Part shown: positions 17,552 to 25,307 of the stretch, one piece after another
Position numbering within the stretch: position 1 is the first letter of the stretch
How the letters are laid out: every line of letters begins with the position of its first letter
Assembly: GCA_902516825.1 (NCBI GenBank)
Contig: CABXZZ010000003.1
Coordinates: forward strand, 1 to 62,342
Origin: an uncultured SAR116 cluster alpha proteobacterium
Lineage (GTDB): Bacteria > Pseudomonadota > Alphaproteobacteria > Puniceispirillales > Puniceispirillaceae
DNA: 62,342 bases
Direction: 5' to 3'
The notes under the pieces: generated by a model
The model's input: the letters and a program-made list of their open reading frames with translations, nothing else
Database searches by the model: none
What the model was told of the DNA's origin: nothing
Made by a program: the position numbers and the translations under genes

Positions 17552-18007
17552 ATGAGAGTTGCAACGATTATGCCAAATACAAGGGAGGGTATAATTAGTT
17601 GGAAACAAGCCATAGAAAAACATAGGGTGGAAGTCGTGGTTAATGATGTAATTGATATTCGCGAACGAATAGAGAAGATACGTGAAGCGGTTGAAAATAA
17701 TCCAGTAGGTCAAACAGGTACTGACACAATAGTGCCTGTTTCAAGCACGATTGAGCTAGACACTATTGTAGCCGATAATCAAAGGCAATTAAAAGCAGAT
17801 ATTAACACCGAAATGCTACAATCACCGCAAATTGAAATGCCTTCACAAATGCAATCGTCAAGCACCGAAAAACAGCAATTATCTTATCCGTCTATTAAAC
17901 TAGATATAAGCAATCAGTCTCGTAATATTGGATTATATTCAATGCTTACAATCCAAATATTGACCAACATCGTGCTCATCTTTTTGATTTATAGAATGGG
18001 TCATTAA
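17552..18007 (+). CDS. Unrecognised tail-anchored protein upstream of the M23 peptidase
   Basis: I do not recognise this 151-residue protein. The N-terminal two thirds look cytoplasmic, with a charged helical stretch (EKHRVEVVVNDVIDIRERIE), followed by a polar linker. One membrane segment at about 127-148 (YSMLTIQILTNIVLIFLIYR) ends the protein, so it would be tail-anchored. Its TAA stop overlaps the start of the M23 gene by one base (TAATG), so the two products are probably made together. The position between bactofilins and an M23 peptidase suggests an adaptor between the cytoskeleton and the peptidase, which is inference. Confidence 0.75.
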   Translation: MRVATIMPNTREGIISWKQAIEKHRVEVVVNDVIDIRERIEKIREAVENNPVGQTGTDTIVPVSSTIELDTIVADNQRQLKADINTEMLQSPQIEMPSQMQSSSTEKQQLSYPSIKLDISNQSRNIGLYSMLTIQILTNIVLIFLIYRMGH

Positions 18008-19617
18008 TGAAAAGTTGGCTTTGGTCCAAAATAAAGAAACGCTTGCCACGTATTGTCGATAGCACGCATGTTAATCACGCAGTGGTTGGCCAAGATCAGC
18101 CATGGTATTTCGCAGAGAGAAGATTCCTCGTGTTTGGAAAACGGGGGCCTTGGGAACTTGTTATAAAGCCATCTCATGTCGGTGCATGTGCCATGATTTT
18201 CTCTGGATTTATTTTTGCGTTAGGCTATTTTTCAGTACAAACATTAAATACTGCCTTTAGTGTTGCTAATCAGGAATTAATTAGCCCTGCTGATGCGAGC
18301 TTGATAAGGGGCCCAAAGCCGTCTGCGGAGTTGGATAGAATAGAAGAAAAAATATTAGGTACTCAAACAGTTCTAGATTTAGGCCCTCGTAAAAAAGAAC
18401 AATCTATCTCGAGCTATCTATTTTCAATGAAGGTAAGAGATATTCGCAGTGCCGTTCAATTAAATAGTCTTCCTCAACAGGATGCAGATTGGCATGAGCA
18501 ACCATTGGAAGTCGCAGATGAAGGCATTAATTTTAGCAAAAAACTAAATGAGTTAATGAAATTGCGAGAGCAGATGCTCTCTTCCTTTGATATAAAGAAT
18601 TCAAATTTGGAGGCTGAAGAAATACAAATTATATTTGATTTGCCTAAATTTGAGAAAAAATTTGTATTAGTTCCAGATCAAAACAAAAATATAATTGAGC
18701 AGCAGTCGTCGCTTGTTACTCCAAAGCAAGTAGATGATGAAAACGTTGAAGGCAAACAAGTGTCGCAATTGGCGCAGATTAACGATGGAACCAAATTAAA
18801 AAATGAAGTTGAGAAGCAATTTGCAGAGGCGTTACCGGTTTCATTGGAAAGTATAGATGAAGCTGTTGTCTTCAAAGAAATTAATAAGAAAGAATTTAAT
18901 AAGTTTGACAGTATTGCTGCTGATTTGAGCATACCAAGCGACGTACCTTTAATTATGAACGAAATAGTTCGTGGCGCTAGGTTTTTAAAGTCAATTGATC
19001 GTGAATTAAGGATAATAGAAAATGTATTTGAGCAGTTAGGTGTCGAATTACAAAAGCCAAAATCCGGAGAAATTTCGAGAATTAATCTAAAATGGCCAAT
19101 GGAGCCTCGCTCAGCAGATTACTTAGAATATATGAGGCAACAATTTGTTGAATTAGATATTTACAGAGATGCATTAGCATCTCTTCCTCTTCATTCGCCT
19201 ATGAAATATTATTACATTTCTAGTAAATACGGTAAAAGAAAGCATCCGGTGACCAAAAAGTGGGCTATGCATCATGGAATAGACTTGGCAGGCACTTGGC
19301 AGGAAAAAGTAAGAGCAACTGCTGATGGGACAGTTGTATTTTCTGGTTGGGAAGGCTCTTTTGGTCGCGTTGTAAGAGTGCAACATCGATTTGGAATCCA
19401 GACTGTTTATGCCCACCTTGCAAGATTGAGTGTTAAGAAAGGGGATTATGTAACATCGGGAGATGTCGTTGGTTCTATGGGATCAAGCGGAAGATCAGAT
19501 GGCGCACATCTTCATTACGAAATTCGGGTAAACAAGGGATCCAAAGACCCAAAACAGTTTTTCGATGTGGGACAATCTTTATTAAGCCCAAGTAGCTTGA
19601 GGCTTACTGCCTATTAG
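18007..19617 (+). CDS. M23 (LytM) family metallopeptidase, membrane anchored
   Basis: This is a peptidoglycan endopeptidase. The 536-residue protein has a cytoplasmic N-terminus and a membrane segment at about residues 57-78. A long periplasmic region of about 300 residues, partly coiled coil, leads to a C-terminal LytM domain (about 400-515). The zinc site is intact: H422-x3-D426 (HHGID) and H501-x-H503 (GAHLHYE), with YAHL as the usual additional block. Known bactofilin systems such as CcmA with Csd1 in Helicobacter pair a bactofilin with an M23 peptidase, and the divergent bactofilin operon here fits that. It may equally act in flagellar assembly, given the neighbours. Confidence 0.93.
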   Translation: MKSWLWSKIKKRLPRIVDSTHVNHAVVGQDQPWYFAERRFLVFGKRGPWELVIKPSHVGACAMIFSGFIFALGYFSVQTLNTAFSVANQELISPADASLIRGPKPSAELDRIEEKILGTQTVLDLGPRKKEQSISSYLFSMKVRDIRSAVQLNSLPQQDADWHEQPLEVADEGINFSKKLNELMKLREQMLSSFDIKNSNLEAEEIQIIFDLPKFEKKFVLVPDQNKNIIEQQSSLVTPKQVDDENVEGKQVSQLAQINDGTKLKNEVEKQFAEALPVSLESIDEAVVFKEINKKEFNKFDSIAADLSIPSDVPLIMNEIVRGARFLKSIDRELRIIENVFEQLGVELQKPKSGEISRINLKWPMEPRSADYLEYMRQQFVELDIYRDALASLPLHSPMKYYYISSKYGKRKHPVTKKWAMHHGIDLAGTWQEKVRATADGTVVFSGWEGSFGRVVRVQHRFGIQTVYAHLARLSVKKGDYVTSGDVVGSMGSSGRSDGAHLHYEIRVNKGSKDPKQFFDVGQSLLSPSSLRLTAY

Positions 19618-19788
19618 TAATAGTGTGCCTTTATCCCAATGACATATTTATTTGGAAAATTTTGTCTAATATTTTCTAAAAGAAATACCAAACTTGTCGT
19701 TTATCTTGGGTACCTATAGCAAACAATAATTTTTAGTTTTCTAGGTTATTGGTTCTTGTCAAATAAGCGATTTAAGCGAGGTTAGATA

Positions 19789-20091
19789 ATGGGTTCTGTT
19801 ATTTATTTAAATAAAGAAAAAAAAGAGCTTCCAGATGAAATCGAAGCTTTGGGATTATCTGATAACACAAACGAACAGGAGCGACTTGAATCTATAAGGG
19901 ACGGAGTCGAGTCAATGCTCACGTTGATTTCAGGCATTCGTAAAGACCCAGAAGCAGTAGCTTTATCTTCAGCTAGATTTGGAATTATGCACATGTGCCA
20001 GCTTTATGGTCGGGCAGAGACGATGGCGTTTGTGAGCAGGTGCATTGATACCGTCGAGATGGCGGAGGATGTGTTAAAAGATACACCCTAG
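19789..20091 (+). CDS. Unrecognised small soluble protein
   Basis: I do not recognise this 100-residue protein. It has no signal peptide or membrane segment. It is acidic at the start, then helical, with ESIRDGVESMLTLISGIR and SSARFGIMHMCQLYGRAET as possible amphipathic helices. GCGAGG lies before the ATG. It sits alone between the M23 peptidase gene and the sigma-54-driven small gene, in a block with flagellar genes. A sigma-54-like motif upstream (19706-19720) has the wrong spacing, so I do not count it. Confidence 0.7.
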   Translation: MGSVIYLNKEKKELPDEIEALGLSDNTNEQERLESIRDGVESMLTLISGIRKDPEAVALSSARFGIMHMCQLYGRAETMAFVSRCIDTVEMAEDVLKDTP

Positions 20092-20168
20092 TGAACCAAA
20101 AATTACTTTTCTGCTTTGAATTTTTCTGGACTAAAAAATAAATGAGAATTTTGGATTTTTTGCCCATG

Positions 20169-20186
20169 TTGGCATCATAAATGCAA
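20169..20186 (+). promoter_or_regulatory. Sigma-54 promoter match for the 68-residue small protein
   Basis: The plus strand reads TTGGCATCATAAATGCAA. The -24 GG (20171-20172) and -12 GC (20183-20184) are exactly 10 bases apart. The predicted start, about 20196, leaves a 27-base leader containing AGGAAAC before the ATG at 20223, which is a natural arrangement. The rpoN gene lies about 400 bases downstream on the other strand. Confidence 0.65.
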
Positions 20187-20222
20187 CCTTCCTGCAACAG
20201 AACGAATACAGGAAACAAAGAT

Positions 20223-20429
20223 ATGAAAAGCAAAATAGACAGAAATATAATTTCAACAAATTATAAAAAAGATTCTGAAATTGACCATAACATTTTGAGC
20301 ACTGAATTAGCACTCATGGGAATTGAGTTAGTAAGGTTCGATGATGACGATAACGAAGAATCATCGATTAAGGTTTCTATAGCTCCATTTTTGGCGCCAT
20401 GGAAACAATTAGAATCTATTTTTGGATAG
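20223..20429 (+). CDS. Unrecognised 68-residue protein, probably sigma-54 dependent
   Basis: I do not recognise this protein. The frame is open from 20181, but I choose the ATG at 20223 because AGGAAAC lies at the right distance upstream and the predicted sigma-54 transcript starts at about 20196, after the longer start. The 68 residues include LSTELALMGIELVRFDDDDN and a hydrophobic end (APFLAPWKQLESIFG), with no signal or membrane segment. Its promoter type and position beside rpoN suggest a flagellar or motility regulator, which is inference only. Confidence 0.65.
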   Translation: MKSKIDRNIISTNYKKDSEIDHNILSTELALMGIELVRFDDDDNEESSIKVSIAPFLAPWKQLESIFG

Positions 20430-20626
20430 TAAATGAATGTTGTCCCTCTGGAGTAAACTTATGCAAAATACGATTACTCCCTTCTAATTTTTGTGAAAAA
20501 AGTACAATTTGTAGATTTTGGGAATTTGAAATTTATTTCGGATAATCTATTAGTATTTTAAGCCCAACTCTCATTCATGTTTTGACCATCACCGAACCGA
20601 TATTACCCTAAATCCAAGAAATTAAA

Positions 20627-22117
20627 TCATATGGCTACGTTTAATTTTGCTTGGCGCCTTCGCTCTGATGAAGATGGTATGCGCATCATCTCTCTGTATT
20701 TTGCCACTGTTCGTCGCGCTAGCTTAATTCCTTTTTGACTGACTAAGGTCGCTATGGCATCGTCGCTAAATGGCTTTTTTGGTAATTCATTTGAAATAAT
20801 AGTCTTTATTATATCGCGAACAGCTGCTGCAGCTGTTCCATCACCAGTTTCCGTTGCAGCAATGGATACACTAAAAAAAGACTTTAGTGTAAAACACCCC
20901 TTTGGTGTAGCCATAAGAAGCCCACTTGTGACTCTGCTAACAGTGCTTTCATGCATGTTTACAGCTGTTGCAACGTCTTTTAGAGAAAGGGGTTTTAAAC
21001 CAGATAAACCTTCTTTGAAAAAGTCTGATTGCTGATTAACGATTTCGCCTGCAATTTTTAATGTGGTATTATTACGTTGCTCAAGAGAGCGCTTTAGCCA
21101 ACGTGCAGAGCCAACTGAATCTGACATAAAAGATTTTGTCTCAACATCCTGCTTATTTTTTGCAACTTCATCTATTTCCTTTACATACTTTTCATTAATT
21201 ACAAGTGAAGGCAAGGTGGAACGATTAAGGTCTACGATTAATCCATTAGAGCTTTCTCGCACAATAATGTCTGGTGCATTTATAGCTAGATATTCGGTAT
21301 CAAACGAGGCAGTTGGTTTTGGATTAAAGCTTCTGATTTTTTGCAATCTTTTGGCTATTTCTGATATTTCTGTTTTAGCTTTCCTTGCTAAGATTGCGAG
21401 TTCCCCTTTGCCAAGCAATTCAAGATTTTCAAGAATAGTTGCCATTATGTTATCATAACTTCCCTGTTCTTTTGCCTGCAGAGTCAAACACTCTGATAAG
21501 CTTCTTGCAAAAATTCCTGACGGTTCAAATGTTTGAAGCTTACTTAGTACTTTTTCTATTTGTTCTACTTCACAATTACATTGAAAGGCAATTTCAGAGC
21601 AAGATTGACCAAGCCAACCAGATGCCTCTATTGCGTCAGCAAGCATGCAGGCGATGAACTTTTCTCGTGTATCCTTAATATTGAGATCAATTTGGCGTAA
21701 TATGTGTGTGTTTAAATTATCCGGCTGCGATGCCACATTTGACATAATGTCATCCCAATTAGAATCAGCAACATGATTCTTGGGTTGGCTGTTTCCTAAA
21801 TCTAACGAGGATGAGCTATAGCGATTATCAAAATCTGTATGCTCTGTAGGATCATTATTCATAGCGGCAGAGTTAGAATCTACTGGCTGAATCTCCGTCT
21901 GCGTGTCTGGGGCCTGTGAATTTTCTAGAGATGGTAGCGATTGGAAAAGTATTTCCTCTGACTGAATCTCAAGAAAAGGATTTTCGAGAACCTGATTCTC
22001 TAAATAGTTTTTTATATCCAGATTCGTCATTTGCAACAGCTTGATCGCTTGCTGCAGTTGGGGTGTCATGACCAGTGATTGTTTCTGTCTTTGGCCCAAA
22101 GATGGAATAAGTTGCAT
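20627..22117 (-). CDS. rpoN: RNA polymerase sigma-54 factor
   Basis: Sigma-54 directs RNA polymerase to -24/-12 promoters and needs AAA+ enhancer-binding activators. Starting at the ATG at 22117, which has a perfect AGGAGG five bases upstream, gives 496 residues. A TTG seven codons earlier is less likely. The activator-interacting region I is SLVMTPQLQQAIKLLQM, then comes an acidic linker, the core-binding region, and a helix-turn-helix near LSLKDVATAVNMHESTVSRV. The RpoN box ARRTVAKYRE, which reads the -24 element, lies at residues 467-476. No activator gene is in the window. In many alphaproteobacteria this factor controls flagellar genes, and promoter matches around it agree. Confidence 0.97.
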   Translation of the reverse strand: MQLIPSLGQRQKQSLVMTPQLQQAIKLLQMTNLDIKNYLENQVLENPFLEIQSEEILFQSLPSLENSQAPDTQTEIQPVDSNSAAMNNDPTEHTDFDNRYSSSSLDLGNSQPKNHVADSNWDDIMSNVASQPDNLNTHILRQIDLNIKDTREKFIACMLADAIEASGWLGQSCSEIAFQCNCEVEQIEKVLSKLQTFEPSGIFARSLSECLTLQAKEQGSYDNIMATILENLELLGKGELAILARKAKTEISEIAKRLQKIRSFNPKPTASFDTEYLAINAPDIIVRESSNGLIVDLNRSTLPSLVINEKYVKEIDEVAKNKQDVETKSFMSDSVGSARWLKRSLEQRNNTTLKIAGEIVNQQSDFFKEGLSGLKPLSLKDVATAVNMHESTVSRVTSGLLMATPKGCFTLKSFFSVSIAATETGDGTAAAAVRDIIKTIISNELPKKPFSDDAIATLVSQKGIKLARRTVAKYREMMRIPSSSERRRQAKLNVAI

Positions 22118-22401
22118 AGGAACCTCCTGTTTATGCAACTACTTTAAATAAGCTAAATCTTAAAAAGCAAAATCTTAATTTGACATTATATATAGTTGGC
22201 TTTTTGACAAAAAAAATGTTCTAAAACAGTATGTTAAATTTTTTACTACTACCTAGAATTTGCTTATGTCAAATAGTAGACATCCAATCTTGCTAAAATA
22301 GTGCAATTTGGCACGGAAATTGATTTATGATAAGGAATGATGTTAAAAATTATGTTTGTAAGCAATCATGACTTAAATATAGGAATAATCAGGTTTATCA
22401 T

Positions 22402-22665
22402 ATGATTACATCAAGTAGAAATACTGCTCAACGAGGAGGGGTTTGTAAACGCTGCAGAATAATTAGAATGTTTATATTTGCCACTATGTTTATTGTTATA
22501 TCGGGCCTGGTGGGCGGGGATAACTTAAGTTTTATGAGTATGGTAACTGTAGACGGAATAGCCGCAACTATCTGGATAGGTGGTATTTTGTTATTTTTGA
22601 TAAAGTTTTCTTTTTGGTTAATAGATAAATGGAAAGATAATTCTAACGGTCCCGAACAAGTCTAA
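22402..22665 (+). CDS. Unrecognised small two-helix membrane protein
   Basis: I do not recognise this 87-residue protein. It has a short basic N-terminus with a CKRC pair, then two membrane segments at about residues 23-42 and 52-75, and a charged tail. Its 3' end overlaps the end of the convergent DUF1566 gene by 23 bases. An imperfect sigma-54 motif (TTGGCACGGAAATTGA at 22308-22323) lies about 80 bases upstream but has GA instead of the near-invariant -12 GC. Confidence 0.6.
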   Translation: MITSSRNTAQRGGVCKRCRIIRMFIFATMFIVISGLVGGDNLSFMSMVTVDGIAATIWIGGILLFLIKFSFWLIDKWKDNSNGPEQV

Positions 22666-23140
22666 TCACCAAATCTTGGAATGGCATAAACCTGCCATAT
22701 GTGTGGCCTGTAAAAAAATTGACTGACCATACATGGCGAGGAGAATACTGGTTTTGCTCCCCTGTCCAGAACGGTTCTGCTGGAGTATTTGGAAAAATAG
22801 ACGTGTCTATTTTGGGCCTGTTGCATTTGTGGCATACAATATTTTCTAGCTCTTCGCGTGTCGGTAGGCGCCAATTTCCTCCCAATTGTTCATTTGCAAG
22901 CTCTATAGCTTGAACAGACATCTCTTGATTGAGTTTGACTATGTCACCAACACATTCAGTACCGTTCCATCTTTGACCAACACTGCATCTAAGCCATTCC
23001 ACGCCGGACCGAAGGTCAATAACAATATGATCCTTTGCTACAAACTGAGCGTTATTTGCAAAAGTAGGTGGAGCAAACAAAATTAGGCAAAAAATCCCAA
23101 TTAATCGGAAAATAAATTTTATCTTGTAGAAAACGGGCAT
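22643..23140 (-). CDS. DUF1566 (Lcl-like) secreted protein
   Basis: A 165-residue protein with a signal peptide (hydrophobic core at about residues 10-24, cleavage near APPTFANN). A DUF1566 domain follows, recognised by WRLPTREELENIV, FWTGEQ and HVWSVNFFTGHTYGR. This fold occurs in many secreted or surface proteins, often binding ligands, and no enzymatic role is established. Four cysteines (RCSVGQRWNGTEC and CHKCNRP) may form disulfides. It is transcribed divergently from motA, and its upstream region has a sigma-54 promoter match interlocked with that of motA. A motility or envelope role alongside the stator is therefore plausible. Confidence 0.8.
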   Translation of the reverse strand: MPVFYKIKFIFRLIGIFCLILFAPPTFANNAQFVAKDHIVIDLRSGVEWLRCSVGQRWNGTECVGDIVKLNQEMSVQAIELANEQLGGNWRLPTREELENIVCHKCNRPKIDTSIFPNTPAEPFWTGEQNQYSPRHVWSVNFFTGHTYGRFMPFQDLVIRLVRDR

Positions 23141-23235
23141 ACTTGCATCCTTTTCAGAAAACTATCATAATTTAATAAAACATATTCTATGTCGTAATTA
23201 TAAATGATACTAAAAATCGTCACTTGTGTCGAAAT

Positions 23236-23253
23236 TTGGTATCAATCTTGCAA
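23236..23253 (+). promoter_or_regulatory. Sigma-54 promoter match for motA-motB
   Basis: The plus strand reads TTGGTATCAATCTTGCAA. The -24 GG (23238-23239) and -12 GC (23250-23251) are separated by 10 bases. The predicted start, about 23263, gives a 31-base leader before the motA ATG at 23294. The -12 GC is the same dinucleotide that the opposing promoter uses. Confidence 0.7.
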
Positions 23254-23265
23254 CTTTGGTACCAA
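23248..23265 (-). promoter_or_regulatory. Sigma-54 promoter match for the DUF1566 gene
   Basis: The minus strand reads TTGGTACCAAAGTTGCAA. The -24 GG (complement of 23263-23262) and the -12 GC (complement of 23251-23250) are 10 bases apart, and the match to TGGCAC-N5-TTGC differs at one position. The predicted start, about 23238, gives a leader of about 97 bases. It shares its -12 GC with the motA promoter. Confidence 0.65.
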
Positions 23266-23293
23266 ATTTTTTAAATTAGGTTGATTATTTATT

Positions 23294-24055
23294 ATGGATT
23301 TAGCTTCACTCATTGGACTTATTGGCGCGGTCGGTATGATCGTCTATGCGATGGTTAGTGGCGGTGGTGTCGGCCCATTCTGGAACGCTCCATCAGTAAC
23401 TATTGTATTTGGTGGAACATTTTTCGCAGTAATGTATATGGCCCCAATGGGCATATTTCTTGGAAGTTTTGGGGCAATGGCAAAGGCTTTTATGCCAGGG
23501 CTTGGAAAACAGGAAGATTTAATTACCCGCATGGTAGAACTGGCTGGTATTGCGCGTAAGGATGGGATGATGGCACTAGAGGGTCAGGACGTACCCGATA
23601 AGTTTTTTGCGAAAGGCTTACAGATGCTTGTCGATGGCGCTGACGAGTCCAAGCTGACCACGCAGTTAAATCAAGAAATAAAAGCGATGAAAATACGCCA
23701 TGAAGAAAGTCAGGGTGTTGTTAAGGCATGGGTAGACACTGCGCCAGCTATGGGAATGATTGGAACACTTATCGGATTGGTGTTGATGCTGGGAAACATG
23801 GCTGACCCAAAAGCGATTGGACCTGCGATGGCGGTTGCGCTTCTCACCACATTATATGGCGCTTTTATAGCAAACGTTTTGTTTGGACCAATGGTTACAA
23901 AACTGGAAAATTATACGGCATATGAAGTCGTCTATCGTGATATGGTAGTGCTTGGGCTAAGAAATATTTCCCGCGGTGAGTCTCCAAGAAACATTCAAGA
24001 TATAATGGCAGCAAACCTATCACCAAAAGTACAAGAGGCGCTGGAAGCAGCTTAA
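23294..24055 (+). CDS. motA: Flagellar stator protein MotA/PomA
   Basis: This is the ring subunit of the flagellar stator, forming a pentameric channel around the MotB pair. Its 253 residues are the length of PomA, shorter than proton-type E. coli MotA. Four membrane segments lie at about 5-22, 33-52, 155-175 and 180-203. The conserved Pro-containing segment is in VDTAPAMGMIGTLIGLVLML. The cytoplasmic loop between segments 2 and 3 carries the charged residues that contact FliG. The resemblance to PomA suggests sodium coupling, as in marine bacteria, but coupling ion cannot be proven by eye. It lies 57 bases before motB. Confidence 0.92.
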   Translation: MDLASLIGLIGAVGMIVYAMVSGGGVGPFWNAPSVTIVFGGTFFAVMYMAPMGIFLGSFGAMAKAFMPGLGKQEDLITRMVELAGIARKDGMMALEGQDVPDKFFAKGLQMLVDGADESKLTTQLNQEIKAMKIRHEESQGVVKAWVDTAPAMGMIGTLIGLVLMLGNMADPKAIGPAMAVALLTTLYGAFIANVLFGPMVTKLENYTAYEVVYRDMVVLGLRNISRGESPRNIQDIMAANLSPKVQEALEAA

Positions 24056-24112
24056 AGTCGTTGGCTATAATTTTTGATAGGATGTTCATAAAGATGATTA
24101 CGCGAGGATAGC

Positions 24113-25300
24113 ATGGCAGAAGCCGCTGAAAACGAAGACGACAACGAAGAAGAAGAAGAAGAATGTCCTAAATGCCCTCCAGTAGGAGCGCCTGCCTGGA
24201 TGGCTACGTTTGCAGACATGGCTACACTTCTGATGGCCTTTTTTGTTCTGATTTTGTCGTTCGCAGAGTTTAATGTACCTAAATTTAAGCAAATTTCGGG
24301 TTCCCTTAAAAATGCATTTGGTGTGCAGCGTGTCGTTCCCGTTATGGAACCACCTAAAGGTACGACTGTGCTTTCATTAAATTTCAGCCCATCGCCTGAA
24401 CCTGCACTTACTAGGGAAATAACACAGCAAACAACTGAAACATTAAAGCCAGAACTTGAAACAAAAGTAGATAAAGGCAAAGGCTCTAAAGGCGGTGAAG
24501 CCAGTGGTGAGAGCGATCAGTCCGGCAAAATGCTGGAAACAGCAGAACTAGCAGCTCAATTACAATCAGCAATAGACCGTGGAGATGTTGAAATCGAAGC
24601 ACTTGGAGAAAATGTAGTTGTTAACTTTAAATCAACACCAGATGCAGATGAAAACTTGCCACAGATGTTGCAGGAAACGTTAGATGCCATTGAGCAGGTA
24701 AAACAGGCTACAGGTAAAGCAGATCAAGAAGTACTTTTTGGCGGTTTAGAGGAAAAGCTCGAGGAATTAGCGTTAGCAGCACAGCGCTCGGCAAACAATA
24801 CACAAACTTCTGATAGCGACATTGATGGTAAACAGCAGCAAGAAAAAGAACAAAAAGCAGAGTTAGCAGAACAAGCCTTACAGGTAGCATTGAAACAGGA
24901 AATAGGTCAGGGACTTGTCGCCGTTGAACGAATTGATGATAAGGTAATTGTAACTGTTGGTTCAGGAGGCGCATTTCCATCAGGTTCTGCAGAGCTCACA
25001 GATGAAGCGAAGCAAATAATGTCTAAAATAGCAACTATTAGTGCAGATGAAACTAGCATGATAGACGTTTCAGGACATACTGATGATGTGCCGTTAATAT
25101 TTGGCTCCAGATTTAGAGATAATTGGGACCTAGCTGCTGCGCGCGCCTCAAGTGTTGTTCAGTCTATAGAAGCAACTGCTCTTGTCACTGCCAACAGAAT
25201 GCAGGCAGTTAGCTTTGGTGAGTCCCAACCAATAGAGCCCAATGATACAGCAGCTGGTCGTGCAAAAAACAGAAGAATCGAAATAGTCATAAATTATTAA
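24113..25300 (+). CDS. motB: Flagellar stator protein MotB/PomB with OmpA domain
   Basis: This is the peptidoglycan-anchoring stator subunit. The 395-residue protein has an acidic N-terminus and one membrane segment (PAWMATFADMATLLMAFFVL) with the ion-carrying Asp35. A long glutamine- and glutamate-rich periplasmic linker follows (about residues 80-290). A C-terminal OmpA domain (about 290-395) has ISVSGHTDD-type and NWDLAAARA motifs (here IDVSGHTDD). The unusually acidic start and the long linker exceed those of E. coli MotB. GCGAGG precedes the ATG. It is in one operon with motA, probably under the sigma-54 promoter. Confidence 0.93.
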   Translation: MAEAAENEDDNEEEEEECPKCPPVGAPAWMATFADMATLLMAFFVLILSFAEFNVPKFKQISGSLKNAFGVQRVVPVMEPPKGTTVLSLNFSPSPEPALTREITQQTTETLKPELETKVDKGKGSKGGEASGESDQSGKMLETAELAAQLQSAIDRGDVEIEALGENVVVNFKSTPDADENLPQMLQETLDAIEQVKQATGKADQEVLFGGLEEKLEELALAAQRSANNTQTSDSDIDGKQQQEKEQKAELAEQALQVALKQEIGQGLVAVERIDDKVIVTVGSGGAFPSGSAELTDEAKQIMSKIATISADETSMIDVSGHTDDVPLIFGSRFRDNWDLAAARASSVVQSIEATALVTANRMQAVSFGESQPIEPNDTAAGRAKNRRIEIVINY

Positions 25301-25307
25301 TATTTTA

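Noticed and set aside
19706-19721. Sigma-54-like motif before the 100-residue protein gene
   Set aside because: TTGGGTACCTATAGC has 9 rather than 10 bases between GG and GC, which is outside the tight spacing this sigma factor needs.
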